Shown here: piece after piece, positions 25,657-33,847 of the stretch
Position numbering within the stretch: position 1 is the first letter of the stretch
Layout of the letters: each line of letters starts with the position of its first letter
Source of the DNA: Actinacidiphila alni
GTDB taxonomy: Bacteria > Actinomycetota > Actinomycetes > Streptomycetales > Streptomycetaceae
Assembly: GCF_900112845.1 (NCBI RefSeq)
Contig: NZ_FONG01000003.1
Span: 186,001 to 250,000, forward strand
Reading direction: 5' to 3'
Length of the DNA stretch: 64,000 nucleotides
The notes under the pieces: model-generated
Told to the model about the DNA's origin: nothing
What the model saw: only the letters and a program-made list of their open reading frames with translations
Database searches by the model: none
Program-made: the position numbers and the translations under genes

Positions 25657-27153
25657 TCAGGCGACCTCACGGATGCCGTTCCCGGCGAGGCAGTCCGACA
25701 CTGCCGCGGCGTCGCCGGTGTCGGAGATCAGCGCGATGTACCCGTCGGGGCGGATCAGCACGAGGGTGCGGTCCGTCGCGCCGTACGCGGCGGCGAGGTG
25801 GCCCTCGGTGTCGGCGATCTCGCCGGGGCCCGCCGGTTGCGTGACCACGCGGAGGGCGCCGGGGACGGCCGCATCGCCGAAGTCCAGCACCGTGAAGCGC
25901 CCACCGCGAAGCAGGTCGAACAGCCGGAGTTCCCCGTCCACCGTGGTCAAGCCGGTCGCGTCCGGTGCGCGGTCGCCGGCCCGCAGCGAGGCGGTGTCGT
26001 CGCGATCATCACGCGCCAGGGCCGAACCGCGGTAGTTCACCCCCAGTTGCAGCGTGCTCGCGTCCCGGCGGGTGGAAATTCCCTTGTCGCGCATCGTCTG
26101 CTGAAGGCGGGCGTTCGACAGGGCGAGCACGTCGGCCGCCACCGGCCGCCGCTCGGCCTCGTAGGTGTCCAGCAATGCCGATGGCGCCCCGTGGAGGACG
26201 GCGGCGAGCTTCCAGCCAAGATTGTGCGCGTCCTGGATGCCGGTGTTCATGCCCTGCCCGCCGGCCGGTGAATGGATGTGCGCCGCGTCGCCCGCGAGGA
26301 ACACGCCCCCCTCGCGGTAACGGTCGGCGAGGCGGATGTTGGCACGCCACAGCGAAGCCCACTCCGGCGCGCGCAGCCGGACGTCGGTCCGTCCGCTGCG
26401 CCGGTCGAGGATTGTCTGCAGGTTCGCCGGGCTCAACTCCGGATCCTGACCGGGGGCGATGCTCGCCTGGTACTGGAACACCCCGGTCGACGGCAGCGGA
26501 CACAGCGTGACCAGCCCTTCCTCGTGCCGCCACATGTGCCAGGCGTCGCGGTCGAGCCCGTCGACCTCGAGATCCGCGACGATCATGCGCAGCTCTTCCC
26601 GGGTCTCGCCTTCGAACGCGATCCCGGCCTGCTTGCGGACCACGCTGTGGCCGCCGTCGCAGCCGACCAACCACCGCACGGCGACCGTCTCCGTACCGCC
26701 CTCCGCGGCCAGCACAGCCGTCACCGTGCCATCGGACAGCGTGAAGCTCTCCAGCGCGGTGCCGAACTCGACCGTGCCGCCCAGCTCGGCCAACCGCAGC
26801 CGCAGCGCCTCCTCGATCCGCCACTCCGGCGTCAGCAGGCTCGTCGTGTACGGGATGTCGGGTCGGTCCCTCAGCTCTTCCGGCTCGCCGCCGCCCGTCG
26901 TGACCGCACCGTCGGGTGCGACGGACCGCAGCGGCATCGCCATCCGGCCGTGCGCCAGTACGCGGTCCACCACGCCGATGCTGTCGAACACCTCCAGCGT
27001 GCGCGGCTGCACGCCCTTGCCCCGCGATCCCGGCTGTGGGCCGGGAGCCGCCTCGACCAGGCGCACCGGCACGCCCCGGCCTGCCAGCTCGCACGCCAGC
27101 ATCAGCCCGGTCGGGCCCGCTCCAACGATCAGCACCTGCGCCTGGCGCACCAT
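25657..27153 (-). CDS. FAD-dependent monooxygenase (aromatic/polyketide hydroxylase type)
   Basis: A 498-residue flavoprotein of the class A aromatic hydroxylase family: GAGPTGLMLACELAGRG (FAD GxGxxG, near residue 11), LVGCDGGHSVVRKQAG (DG motif), and VFLAGDAAHIHSPAGGQGMNTGIQDAHNLGWKLAAV (GD motif; long but continuous with the family). The C-terminal thioredoxin-like domain (about 390-498) is shared with RdmE/PgaE-type hydroxylases and MhpA-like enzymes. It probably hydroxylates a phenol or polyketide at the expense of NAD(P)H. ATG 27153 was chosen because it begins the first FAD strand. Divergent from a TetR gene. Confidence 0.9.
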   Translation of the reverse strand: MVRQAQVLIVGAGPTGLMLACELAGRGVPVRLVEAAPGPQPGSRGKGVQPRTLEVFDSIGVVDRVLAHGRMAMPLRSVAPDGAVTTGGGEPEELRDRPDIPYTTSLLTPEWRIEEALRLRLAELGGTVEFGTALESFTLSDGTVTAVLAAEGGTETVAVRWLVGCDGGHSVVRKQAGIAFEGETREELRMIVADLEVDGLDRDAWHMWRHEEGLVTLCPLPSTGVFQYQASIAPGQDPELSPANLQTILDRRSGRTDVRLRAPEWASLWRANIRLADRYREGGVFLAGDAAHIHSPAGGQGMNTGIQDAHNLGWKLAAVLHGAPSALLDTYEAERRPVAADVLALSNARLQQTMRDKGISTRRDASTLQLGVNYRGSALARDDRDDTASLRAGDRAPDATGLTTVDGELRLFDLLRGGRFTVLDFGDAAVPGALRVVTQPAGPGEIADTEGHLAAAYGATDRTLVLIRPDGYIALISDTGDAAAVSDCLAGNGIREVA

Positions 27154-27163
27154 GTCAGCCCCT

Positions 27164-27215
27164 AAGAAAGGAATCACTTCTTTAAGTAGCGTACGACGCG
27201 TTGCCAAGAAAGGAA
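27164..27215. promoter_or_regulatory. Direct repeats in the monooxygenase/tetR promoter region
   Basis: The decamer AAGAAAGGAA occurs at 27164-27173 and again at 27206-27215 (42-bp period, four helical turns). TTCTTT at 27178-27183 adds an inverted half. Located between the divergent monooxygenase and tetR genes; a TetR operator pair is plausible. Confidence 0.45.
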
Positions 27216-27236
27216 AGCCTCTCTACCGTGTGGTGG

Positions 27237-27842
27237 ATGGTCACCACGGACACCCCGCGCCGGCGCCGGGGCGCCGCACTGGAGTCAGCGCTGCTCGCGG
27301 CGACCTGGGTCGAGCTGGTCGAAACCGGATACGCGCGGTTGACCATGGGCTCGGTCGCCGAGCGGGCCCGCACCAGCGAAGCCGTGCTGTACCGCCGCTG
27401 GGCCAACAAGGACGAACTCGTACTCGCCGCGTTCGAGCACCACCGCAGGGCCAATCCCGTGCCGGACCCCGACACCGGCTCCTTGCGCGGCGACCTGATC
27501 GCTCACCTGACCGCGCTGAGCCACGCCATGGCGGGCTACTTCGCCATCGCCATGGCGACGGTGTTCTCCGGTCTGGCGACCGGAGCCGGGCTCACGCTCG
27601 CCGAGGGGCGGGACAAGGTCATGGCGGCCCAGCAATTGCCCCAGGTCCGACCGCTGTACCAGCGCGCTCACGACCGCGGCGAACTCGACCTCGCCCGCGT
27701 CCCGCCCGCGGTGCTGGCCCTGCCGTTCGACCTGCTGCGACACGATCTGCTCATGAACACCGAGCCGCCCTCGGCGGACCGCATCCATTCGATCGTGGAC
27801 GAACTCTTCCTGCCGCTGCTGCGGAGCCGGCACGAGCACTGA
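27237..27842 (+). CDS. TetR-family regulator
   Basis: A 201-residue regulator: RRRGAALESALLAATWVELVE, then LTMGSVAERARTSEAVLYRRW and ANKDELV (HTH about residues 8-55). The ligand domain with LPFDLLRHDLLMN and IVDELFLPLL resembles the TetR_C_16-like group. Start ATG 27237 is read with GTG-TGGTGG context; codon 1 at 27201 (ATG-less TTG) is less likely. Divergent from the FAD monooxygenase, likely its repressor. Confidence 0.87.
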   Translation: MVTTDTPRRRRGAALESALLAATWVELVETGYARLTMGSVAERARTSEAVLYRRWANKDELVLAAFEHHRRANPVPDPDTGSLRGDLIAHLTALSHAMAGYFAIAMATVFSGLATGAGLTLAEGRDKVMAAQQLPQVRPLYQRAHDRGELDLARVPPAVLALPFDLLRHDLLMNTEPPSADRIHSIVDELFLPLLRSRHEH

Positions 27843-28061
27843 CCTCCGCCGGCGCGCCTGGCCCCCTTGGTGTCCTCGGCGGAATCGGTGCGCGCCGCGC
27901 GCGACCGCCCGCACGTACTTCCCGCACGCGAAGCCCGGGCGCGCCGTCTCGGACCCGCGTCGGCCGACGAGGGAATCCCCATCCCTGCCCCGCACGCCGT
28001 CCGGTCGCTGCCGGCGGAGCGACAGTACCTGTACCGACGATAATCAGCACCGCTACTCTGG
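27843..28061. other. Intergenic region before tetR-AKR operon
   Basis: About 220 bp, high GC up to 28020, then an AT-richer promoter region with GTAC pairs (28024-28034). No gene or aptamer seen. The frame open through it is a coding-like extension of the antisense of a neighbouring gene and is not called. Confidence 0.4.
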
Positions 28062-28076
28062 TGTACCGTCAGTACA
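28062..28076. promoter_or_regulatory. TGTAC-N5-GTACA operator at the tetR-AKR operon start
   Basis: TGTACCGTCAGTACA is a perfect 5-5-5 inverted repeat whose last base is the first base of the start ATG at 28076. A further GTAC pair lies about 40 bp upstream (28024-28034). Likely autorepression site for the TetR encoded next. Confidence 0.6.
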
Positions 28077-28771
28077 TGACGTCAGGTCGTGACCGTTTGA
28101 TCGAGGCCGCAACGCGCCTGCTGACCGAGTCGCCGGATCGCGAGCCGAGCAATCGCGAACTGTGCGACGCGGCGGGAGTCGCCGCTCCATCGCTCTACCA
28201 TCACTTCGGGACGAAGGAAGGGCTGCTCGACGCGGTCGTCGACCGAGCGTTCGGCGCTTATCTCAAGCGGAAGCGCGGGATGCTCCGCACGGGCGATCTT
28301 GTCGCCGACTTCGCGGCGGGCTGGGACCTGCACATCGAGTTCGGGGTACAGAACCCGGTCCTCTACGCCCTCATGTACGGGACCCGGGCGACGAGCAGTG
28401 CCGCGCGGACCGCGGATGACCGTCTCAGGAAAGCACTGCACGGACTTCGTGACGCGGGCCTGCTGCGAATCGACGTCGATACGGCGGCGGCGATGACCAC
28501 GGCCATGGCCGTCGGCTGCGTCACGCAGCTCAACCGCGAGCGCCGCCGCGCCGACGACCCGTTCGCAACCGCGATGCGCAGCACCCTCCTTGAGACGGTC
28601 ACGGGCCTCCCCGCGTCTCCCTCCGAACCCGAGTTCGCCGCCCGCGCGCTCGTCGCTCATCTGGAAGCCACCTCGGAGGGCTTCACCGCTCCCGAACGCG
28701 CGCTGTTCCAGCAATGGCTCCGGACCATCGCCGACACCACCCGAACCGTCCAGGACGGACAGCACCAATGA
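28076..28771 (+). CDS. TetR-family regulator, co-transcribed with an AKR
   Basis: A 231-residue regulator: GRDRLIEAATRLLTES, then SNRELCDAAGVAAPSLYHHF and GTKEGLLDAVVDRAF (HTH). Core domain carries VQNPVLYALMYGTR, like the TetR at 24925. ATG 28076 has no clear ribosome-binding site and overlaps the end of a perfect dyad, so the mRNA may be leaderless or start very close. It overlaps the AKR gene by 4 bp (ATGA), which makes an operon and suggests the AKR substrate as effector. Confidence 0.87.
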   Translation: MTSGRDRLIEAATRLLTESPDREPSNRELCDAAGVAAPSLYHHFGTKEGLLDAVVDRAFGAYLKRKRGMLRTGDLVADFAAGWDLHIEFGVQNPVLYALMYGTRATSSAARTADDRLRKALHGLRDAGLLRIDVDTAAAMTTAMAVGCVTQLNRERRRADDPFATAMRSTLLETVTGLPASPSEPEFAARALVAHLEATSEGFTAPERALFQQWLRTIADTTRTVQDGQHQ

Positions 28772-29733
28772 CGGACTCGACCCCGCCCCAACCCTTCGAC
28801 CCCGCTTTCAGGCTCGGCGGTGCCGACGCCGTACCCCGTATCGGATACGGGGCCATGCAGCTCGCCGGCCCCGGCGTCATCGGGCTCCCCGAGGACCCGA
28901 ACGCCGCGATCAGACTCCTGCGGCACGCCGTCGAGGCCGGTGTCCGCTTCTTCGACACGGCCAACGCCTACGGACCGCGCACCGTCAACCAGCTCCTCGG
29001 CCGCGCACTGAGCCCTTTCCGCGACGAGGTGATCATCGGCAACAAAGTCGGCGCGACCCGCGGCCCTCGCGGTGAATGGCTCACCGACAGCCGCCCCGAG
29101 ACGATCCGCGCCCAGGTCGAGGACGCGCTTCTCGACCTGCGCACCGAGACCAGCCCGCTGACGTATCTGCGGCTGTGGGGTGACAGCCCCGACCGCGCCG
29201 GCGCGATCGGCCGGGACGTCCCGCTCGAGGACTCCCTCGGCACCCTGGTCGAGCTTCGGGACGAGGGGAAGATCCGGCACATCGGCGTCTCGGGCGCCGG
29301 CCCCGAGCTCCTTGACCGTGCTCGTGGGATCACGCCGATCGCGGCCGTGCAGAACCGGTACAACCTCATCGACCGCTCCGGCGTTGAAGTCCTCGACGAC
29401 TGCGAGGCGCACGGAACCGCGTTCGTCCCCTATTTCCCCCTGGCCACCGGCCAACTTGCCGAACTCGACGCGCTCGCGCGTCCGGCGACGCGGCTCAATG
29501 TGTCGCCCGCCGTGATCGCGCTCGCCTGGCTGCTGCGCCGCTCGCCCGTCATCGTCCCGATCCCGGGAACCACATCCGCCGCCCACCTCGACGACAACCT
29601 GACCGCGACCGCGGTCGCCGCGGAGCTGACCGAAGACGAACTGACGGCGCTCACCGCCGCGGAGGACGAGCGCACGGCGCGAGTCTCACTGATGCCCCAG
29701 CGCATGCTCGACGCACTTCGCCGCACACGCTGA
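28768..29733 (+). CDS. Aldo/keto reductase
   Basis: A 321-residue AKR: FDTANAYGPRTVNQLLG (catalytic Asp and Tyr), IIGNKVG (Lys), TYLRLWGDSPD (the usual catalytic His position appears altered), VQNRYNLIDR and VPIPGTTSAAHLDDN (NADPH-binding loop). Similar to the YajO/pyridoxal-reductase-like branch. ATG 28768 overlaps the stop of the upstream TetR gene, so they are one operon. Substrate unknown. It is not closely related to the AKR at 2800. Confidence 0.9.
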   Translation: MTDSTPPQPFDPAFRLGGADAVPRIGYGAMQLAGPGVIGLPEDPNAAIRLLRHAVEAGVRFFDTANAYGPRTVNQLLGRALSPFRDEVIIGNKVGATRGPRGEWLTDSRPETIRAQVEDALLDLRTETSPLTYLRLWGDSPDRAGAIGRDVPLEDSLGTLVELRDEGKIRHIGVSGAGPELLDRARGITPIAAVQNRYNLIDRSGVEVLDDCEAHGTAFVPYFPLATGQLAELDALARPATRLNVSPAVIALAWLLRRSPVIVPIPGTTSAAHLDDNLTATAVAAELTEDELTALTAAEDERTARVSLMPQRMLDALRRTR

Positions 29734-29876
29734 ACCCGCACTCCTCCGAGTCGTTATGGGGCCGCGGGCGGAGAACCGGGGGAGCGGAGCTTGCCGCGGT
29801 GCTGGCTGCCCACTGTGCGGGCAGCCACCGACCCGGACACCCGCAGCTGTCCGCGCCACTGTTGAAGGGGCCGACG

Positions 29877-30425
29877 TCAGCCGAGGTCGTTCTCCAGCTC
29901 GGCGAGCAGTCGCCGGCCGCAGGCTCCGGGGCCGTCCACGAGATCGACGAATTCGGCGGTCAGCGCGAGCGCGGCTGTCATGGCATGGTGCTCGCCTTCG
30001 GGGACGGGGCCGAACTCGTCGCGCCAGGTGAGGAGATCGGTGTGTCCGGCCATGGCGAGGCCGACGACCTTGTGCACCATCGGCAGATCCGCCGCCTCGA
30101 CCAGGTCGGGCCACGTCTCGGTCAAGCCGGTGAGCTTGTCCGCCAACGTCTTCGTGAAGCTGCTGACCAGATGTGCGCGGCGATCCGCGGCAGGACCGGT
30201 GCCCATGCTGCGGACGGCTTGGCCGAGGAGTACGACGGTGCCGCGACCGAGCTGGTCTGAACCGTACCGGACGGTCGCTTCCGCGATCCGTGAGACAGCG
30301 TCCGCCGCTTCTTTGACGCCGTAGCCGGAGTCGGCCGTCGTGTCGAAACCCGCCCGGACGACGCACGCCTGATCCCAGGCGGCGAGCATCGCACCGACCT
30401 CAACTCGCGATCCTGTAGCGGCCAT
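29877..30425 (-). CDS. Hypothetical protein
   Basis: A 182-residue, mostly helical protein (GVKEAADAVSRIAEATVRYG, TKTLADKLTGLTETWPDLVEA, HHAMTAALALTAEFVDLV). No signal peptide, membrane segment or family I can name. Codon use is typical of the region (high third-position GC), which supports it being real. ATG 30425 lacks a strong ribosome-binding site. It stands alone between the AKR and SDR genes. Confidence 0.55.
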   Translation of the reverse strand: MAATGSRVEVGAMLAAWDQACVVRAGFDTTADSGYGVKEAADAVSRIAEATVRYGSDQLGRGTVVLLGQAVRSMGTGPAADRRAHLVSSFTKTLADKLTGLTETWPDLVEAADLPMVHKVVGLAMAGHTDLLTWRDEFGPVPEGEHHAMTAALALTAEFVDLVDGPGACGRRLLAELENDLG

Positions 30426-30582
30426 GGTGACAGACTAGGCGGTGCCCGGGGCCGGAACCGTCGAGCACATCGTTGAGGGAATGCGCGGGCACGTTCGCGG
30501 TCAGGGCGTGAGCGCGGTTGCGCCACGGTGGGGGACACCGGACCAGCCGTCACGGAGGGGAGCCGCGGCCGCTGACGCCGCG

Positions 30583-31347
30583 TCAGAACGGCTGGTCGGT
30601 CGGGCGGATGACGATTTCGTTGATGGCCCGGCGGCGCGGACTGGTGGCGACGTACGCGATGGCGTCGGCGATGTCCTCGGGGTGGAGCTTCTCGATGCCC
30701 GCGAACAGCTTCTCGTCGCTCTCCTGGACCTGCGGCTGCTGGTGGCCGAACAGTTCGGTGTCCACGGCGCCGGGGCCGATCACGGCGAAACGTACGTTGC
30801 GCTGCGTGTACTCCTGCCGCCAGGCGTCCGTCGCCGCGGTGACGCCGAATTTCGTGGCGTTGTAGATCGCCACGGTCGGCGCGGTGTTGCGGCCGGCCAC
30901 CGAACTGATGTTGATCACGTCGGCGACCTTCCGGTCGGCGGTCTCGGCCGCCTTCAGCAGATGCGGCAGAGCGGCCTTGGTGAGGTACATCAGCCCCTTG
31001 AGGTTGACGTCCACCATCCGGTCCCATTCCTCGACCGTGGCGGCGACCGAGTCGCCGTTGAGCATCACCCCGGCGGCGTTGACCAGGATGTCGAGCCGTC
31101 CGAAGCGGTCGACGACCTCGTCGACGACACCGGCCGCCGCCCGGGGAGCGGTGATGTCGGCGGTCACCGCCAGCGCCCGGCCCCCGGTGCCCTCGATGTC
31201 CCGGGCGAGTTCCTCGGCCCGGTCACGGCGGCGGGCGACCAGTGCGACCGCGGCGCCCTCCTCGGCCAGCCGCAGTGCGGCCGCACGGCCGATTCCGCTG
31301 CTGGCGCCGGTGACGACCGCGACCGTGGCACGCAGTTCCGCAGACAT
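30583..31347 (-). CDS. Short-chain dehydrogenase/reductase
   Basis: A 254-residue classical SDR: VAVVTGASSGIGRAAALRL (TGxxxGxG cofactor motif), LVNAAGVM (NxAG), catalytic Ser in INISSVAG and YNATK (YxxxK). The Arg run after the second strand (VARRRDR) favours NADPH. ATG 31347 follows GGAGGAGCGGACT. It is divergent from a TetR gene with two matching operators between them, so its expression is probably inducible. Substrate unknown. Confidence 0.92.
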   Translation of the reverse strand: MSAELRATVAVVTGASSGIGRAAALRLAEEGAAVALVARRRDRAEELARDIEGTGGRALAVTADITAPRAAAGVVDEVVDRFGRLDILVNAAGVMLNGDSVAATVEEWDRMVDVNLKGLMYLTKAALPHLLKAAETADRKVADVINISSVAGRNTAPTVAIYNATKFGVTAATDAWRQEYTQRNVRFAVIGPGAVDTELFGHQQPQVQESDEKLFAGIEKLHPEDIADAIAYVATSPRRRAINEIVIRPTDQPF

Positions 31348-31418
31348 AGTCCGCTCCTCCATCGAGTCCATCAAGACGAATGCACAGGTCCCACTGATGT
31401 AGGAGACCTCTCACATTG

Positions 31419-31440
31419 AATGTAAGAGCAGTCTTGCATT
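31419..31440. promoter_or_regulatory. TetR operator, SDR-proximal copy
   Basis: AATGTAAGA, four bases, then TCTTGCATT: a 9-4-9 inverted repeat with one mismatch. It is the same motif as the perfect copy at 31496-31519 and sits just upstream of the SDR gene. Confidence 0.7.
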
Positions 31441-31495
31441 GAGTCAAACCCCGGGGTGCGGGACACTGGTGTCGCACCGGGTCGGTCCGCGGTAT

Positions 31496-31519
31496 CGATG
31501 TAAGATTTGTCTTACATCG
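31496..31519. promoter_or_regulatory. TetR operator, perfect 10-4-10 palindrome
   Basis: CGATGTAAGA, TTTG, TCTTACATCG: perfect arms, 17 bp before the GTG of the tetR gene. Two copies of this motif, one per divergent promoter, are the clearest TetR operators in the window. Confidence 0.78.
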
Positions 31520-31535
31520 GCGAGAGGGGCTGCGG

Positions 31536-32156
31536 GTGCCCAAGCGGAGCACGTACCACCACGGTGATCTCAAGGCGGCGCTGGTCACGACCGCCCTGCA
31601 AGTGATCGCCGAGCAGGGCATCGGCGCGCTGTCCGTCGCCGAGGCCGCGCGGCGGGCGGGCGTCAGCGGTGGGGCTCCCTACCGCCACTTCGCCAGTCGT
31701 AAGGATCTGCTGATCGGATGCGCCGTGTCCGCCGCGCGGCAACTGGCGGACGAGCTGAAATCGGCGGTCGGGGCCGAGGCGGGTGCGGATCCCGCTGAAA
31801 CCACTGCTGCCGCGGCGGCGGCCTATGCGCGGTTCGCGGCGCGCAACGGCTCCGGCTTCGACCTGATCTTCGCCGGGGAACTCCAGGACGCCGGCAGTCA
31901 GGAACTGCTGGACGCCGGCCGCGATGTGATGGACGCCCTGCTGCCGGGCGCCCTGGCCGTCACCGGCGGTGACGCGAAGCAGGCCCTCGAACTGCTGGAG
32001 CGCCAGATCGCCGCGGCCCACGGCTACGCGGCTCTGCTGCGAAGCGGCTTCCTCGCGCGGCGGCACGCCACCGTGGACGACATCTCCGCGCAGGCGGCGG
32101 CGATCGCCCGCAGCCTCTCCGGCGACGCCCAGCAGGAAGCCCCCACCGCGCCCTGA
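31536..32156 (+). CDS. TetR-family regulator of the SDR gene
   Basis: A 206-residue regulator. HTH: GDLKAALVTTALQVIAEQG, then LSVAEAARRAGVSGGAPYRHF and ASRKDLLIG. The motif GAPYRHF with YHHGDLK near the start is typical of the WHG-domain TetR group. GTG 31536 is preceded by GAGAGGGG. Divergent from the SDR, with matched palindromes at 31419 and 31496. Confidence 0.9.
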   Translation: MPKRSTYHHGDLKAALVTTALQVIAEQGIGALSVAEAARRAGVSGGAPYRHFASRKDLLIGCAVSAARQLADELKSAVGAEAGADPAETTAAAAAAYARFAARNGSGFDLIFAGELQDAGSQELLDAGRDVMDALLPGALAVTGGDAKQALELLERQIAAAHGYAALLRSGFLARRHATVDDISAQAAAIARSLSGDAQQEAPTAP

Positions 32157-32393
32157 CCGGCACACCGCCTTCGAGGTCCCGCTCTCCTCGCCGGGTACGG
32201 CACGCCGCGGTGGCGGAGGCCATCACCTGCCGGAGGCAGCGGGAGCCGGCGGTCCACCGTTGATGTCCGCCGCTCCAGCGGATGGCGTGCCAACTTCCTG
32301 TGCGGAAGGATCCGCTGGATTGCTGCGCCAGTTGGACCACCCGCGGTGTCCTGTCGCTCTCGCCCGGGACCTTCGTCCGGGGTGTGTGTTCGG

Positions 32394-33038
32394 TCAGGCG
32401 GACGGTTCGCGGTGGTGTTCGTCGTGGAGGCCGGCGGCGTACGCGGCTGCGAGGACGACGAGGGTGACGGGCAGCCCCAGCGCGATCTTGACGGTCAGCA
32501 GCCAGGCCACCGGTTCGTCGTTGAGGTAGACGACAGCGAGTGCGAGTGCCCGGAGAGCCAGGGCTGTTGAGCCGAGGGCGGTGGCCAGGATGTAGGCGCG
32601 GCGGGCGGAGGGGTCGGTGCGCCAGAGGAGGGGTTCGCGGCGTGCGACGCTCCACAGGACACCGACCAGGGGGCGCCGCACGGCGAGGGAGACGGCCAGG
32701 ACGGCCGCGATCGAAAGGTCGACGACGATGTCGGTGAGCAGGCTGTCGGCGGCCGATCCGGTCTGATGGGCAATGATGGCGGCCACCGCGAGGCCGACGG
32801 TCCCGCCGATGACGGGGCGCATCGACAGCCTGCGCCGGATGCGCGAGGCAAGCACTACGGCGACGGTGAGCACGCCGGTGCCCAGGCCCCACCAGAAGCC
32901 CGTGCCGGAGGCCGCCGCGACGAAGACGATCGCCGGGAGTTCGGGGGCGACGGCTCCCGAGCGCCGTATCGACTGCCACGCCGAGCGCACCGCCTGACGC
33001 GTGGTGTCCTCGCGGGCGGTCGCGCCGGCCGGCTTCAT
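32394..33038 (-). CDS. DUF3159 family membrane protein
   Basis: A 214-residue membrane protein with about five or six transmembrane segments and the family signatures GTVGLAVAAIIAHQTGSA, AVRRPLVGVLW and DPSARRAYILAT. Function unknown. It overlaps the stop of the TetR gene by 4 bp (ATGA) and so is the second gene of an operon. Ends in a short His-rich tail (DEHHREPSA). Confidence 0.82.
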   Translation of the reverse strand: MKPAGATAREDTTRQAVRSAWQSIRRSGAVAPELPAIVFVAAASGTGFWWGLGTGVLTVAVVLASRIRRRLSMRPVIGGTVGLAVAAIIAHQTGSAADSLLTDIVVDLSIAAVLAVSLAVRRPLVGVLWSVARREPLLWRTDPSARRAYILATALGSTALALRALALAVVYLNDEPVAWLLTVKIALGLPVTLVVLAAAYAAGLHDEHHREPSA

Positions 33039-33670
33039 CGGTCCGCGCCCGGGGCCGGGAGGGCATGGTCCAGGGAGCGCCGGGCGGCAGCCGGGTCGTC
33101 GCCGTAGCCGATGAGCAGGCGCAGGGTCATGTCGGACAGGACGAGGCGTGCTTGCGGCTCGGGCAGGGCGCCGGACAGGACCATGGTGACGATTCCGTGC
33201 CGCATGCTCCACAGCTGCGCGGCCCACATCAGCACCATGGTCGGCTCGACACCGGGCAGCCGCTCCGCGTCGATGCAGCGTCGTACCGCGTCCGCGATCC
33301 GGTCGAACGCGGCCGCGCCGGCGTCGTCGTCCCGCACGGGACGGTCGATGAACATCGCCCGGTACAGGTGTGGTTGGCCGAGCCCGAAGGAGAAGTAGGC
33401 GTCGCTGACGCGGGCCAGGTCCGCCACCGGGTCCGGCGAACGGGGGATGGCGTCGGCCACGGCGGCCAACCGGGCGAAGCCTTCGACCCGCACCGCGTGC
33501 TGGACCTCTTCCATGCTGCCCAGATGGGTGTAGATCGCCATCGTCGAGCGCGATGTCTCCGCGGCGAGCCGCCGAGTCGTCAAGGCGGCCGTGCCGCCCT
33601 CGGCGAGGATGCGTGCGGCCGCGTCGATGAGCAGAGCACGGACGGCGGGATCGCGTCGCTGCGGGCTCAC
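33035..33670 (-). CDS. TetR-family regulator, co-transcribed with DUF3159 gene
   Basis: A 211-residue regulator: AVRALLIDAAARILAEGGT, then LTTRRLAAETSRSTMAIYTHL and GSMEEVQ. The C-terminal part with YLFRALFI-like HLYRAMFIDRP resembles the TetR_C_WHG/33 type. Upstream of the start, an AT-rich stretch (TATATATTCAAG, about 33692-33703) could be promoter. First gene of the operon with the DUF3159 protein. Confidence 0.87.
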   Translation of the reverse strand: MSPQRRDPAVRALLIDAAARILAEGGTAALTTRRLAAETSRSTMAIYTHLGSMEEVQHAVRVEGFARLAAVADAIPRSPDPVADLARVSDAYFSFGLGQPHLYRAMFIDRPVRDDDAGAAAFDRIADAVRRCIDAERLPGVEPTMVLMWAAQLWSMRHGIVTMVLSGALPEPQARLVLSDMTLRLLIGYGDDPAAARRSLDHALPAPGADR

Positions 33671-33847
33671 CCGTCCACTTTTGCATAACAGCGATATATA
33701 TTCAAGGCGCGAGTAACTCCCCGCCGTGTACCTCGACCACGACGCTGACGTGGGTCTATGGGCGGCCGTAGGAGCGGACGGCCGAGCAGGCAGGGCGGCC
33801 GAAGCCGTTCACGGGGTCGGGTGGGTCTCGGGCCGCGGTCGGCCCGG

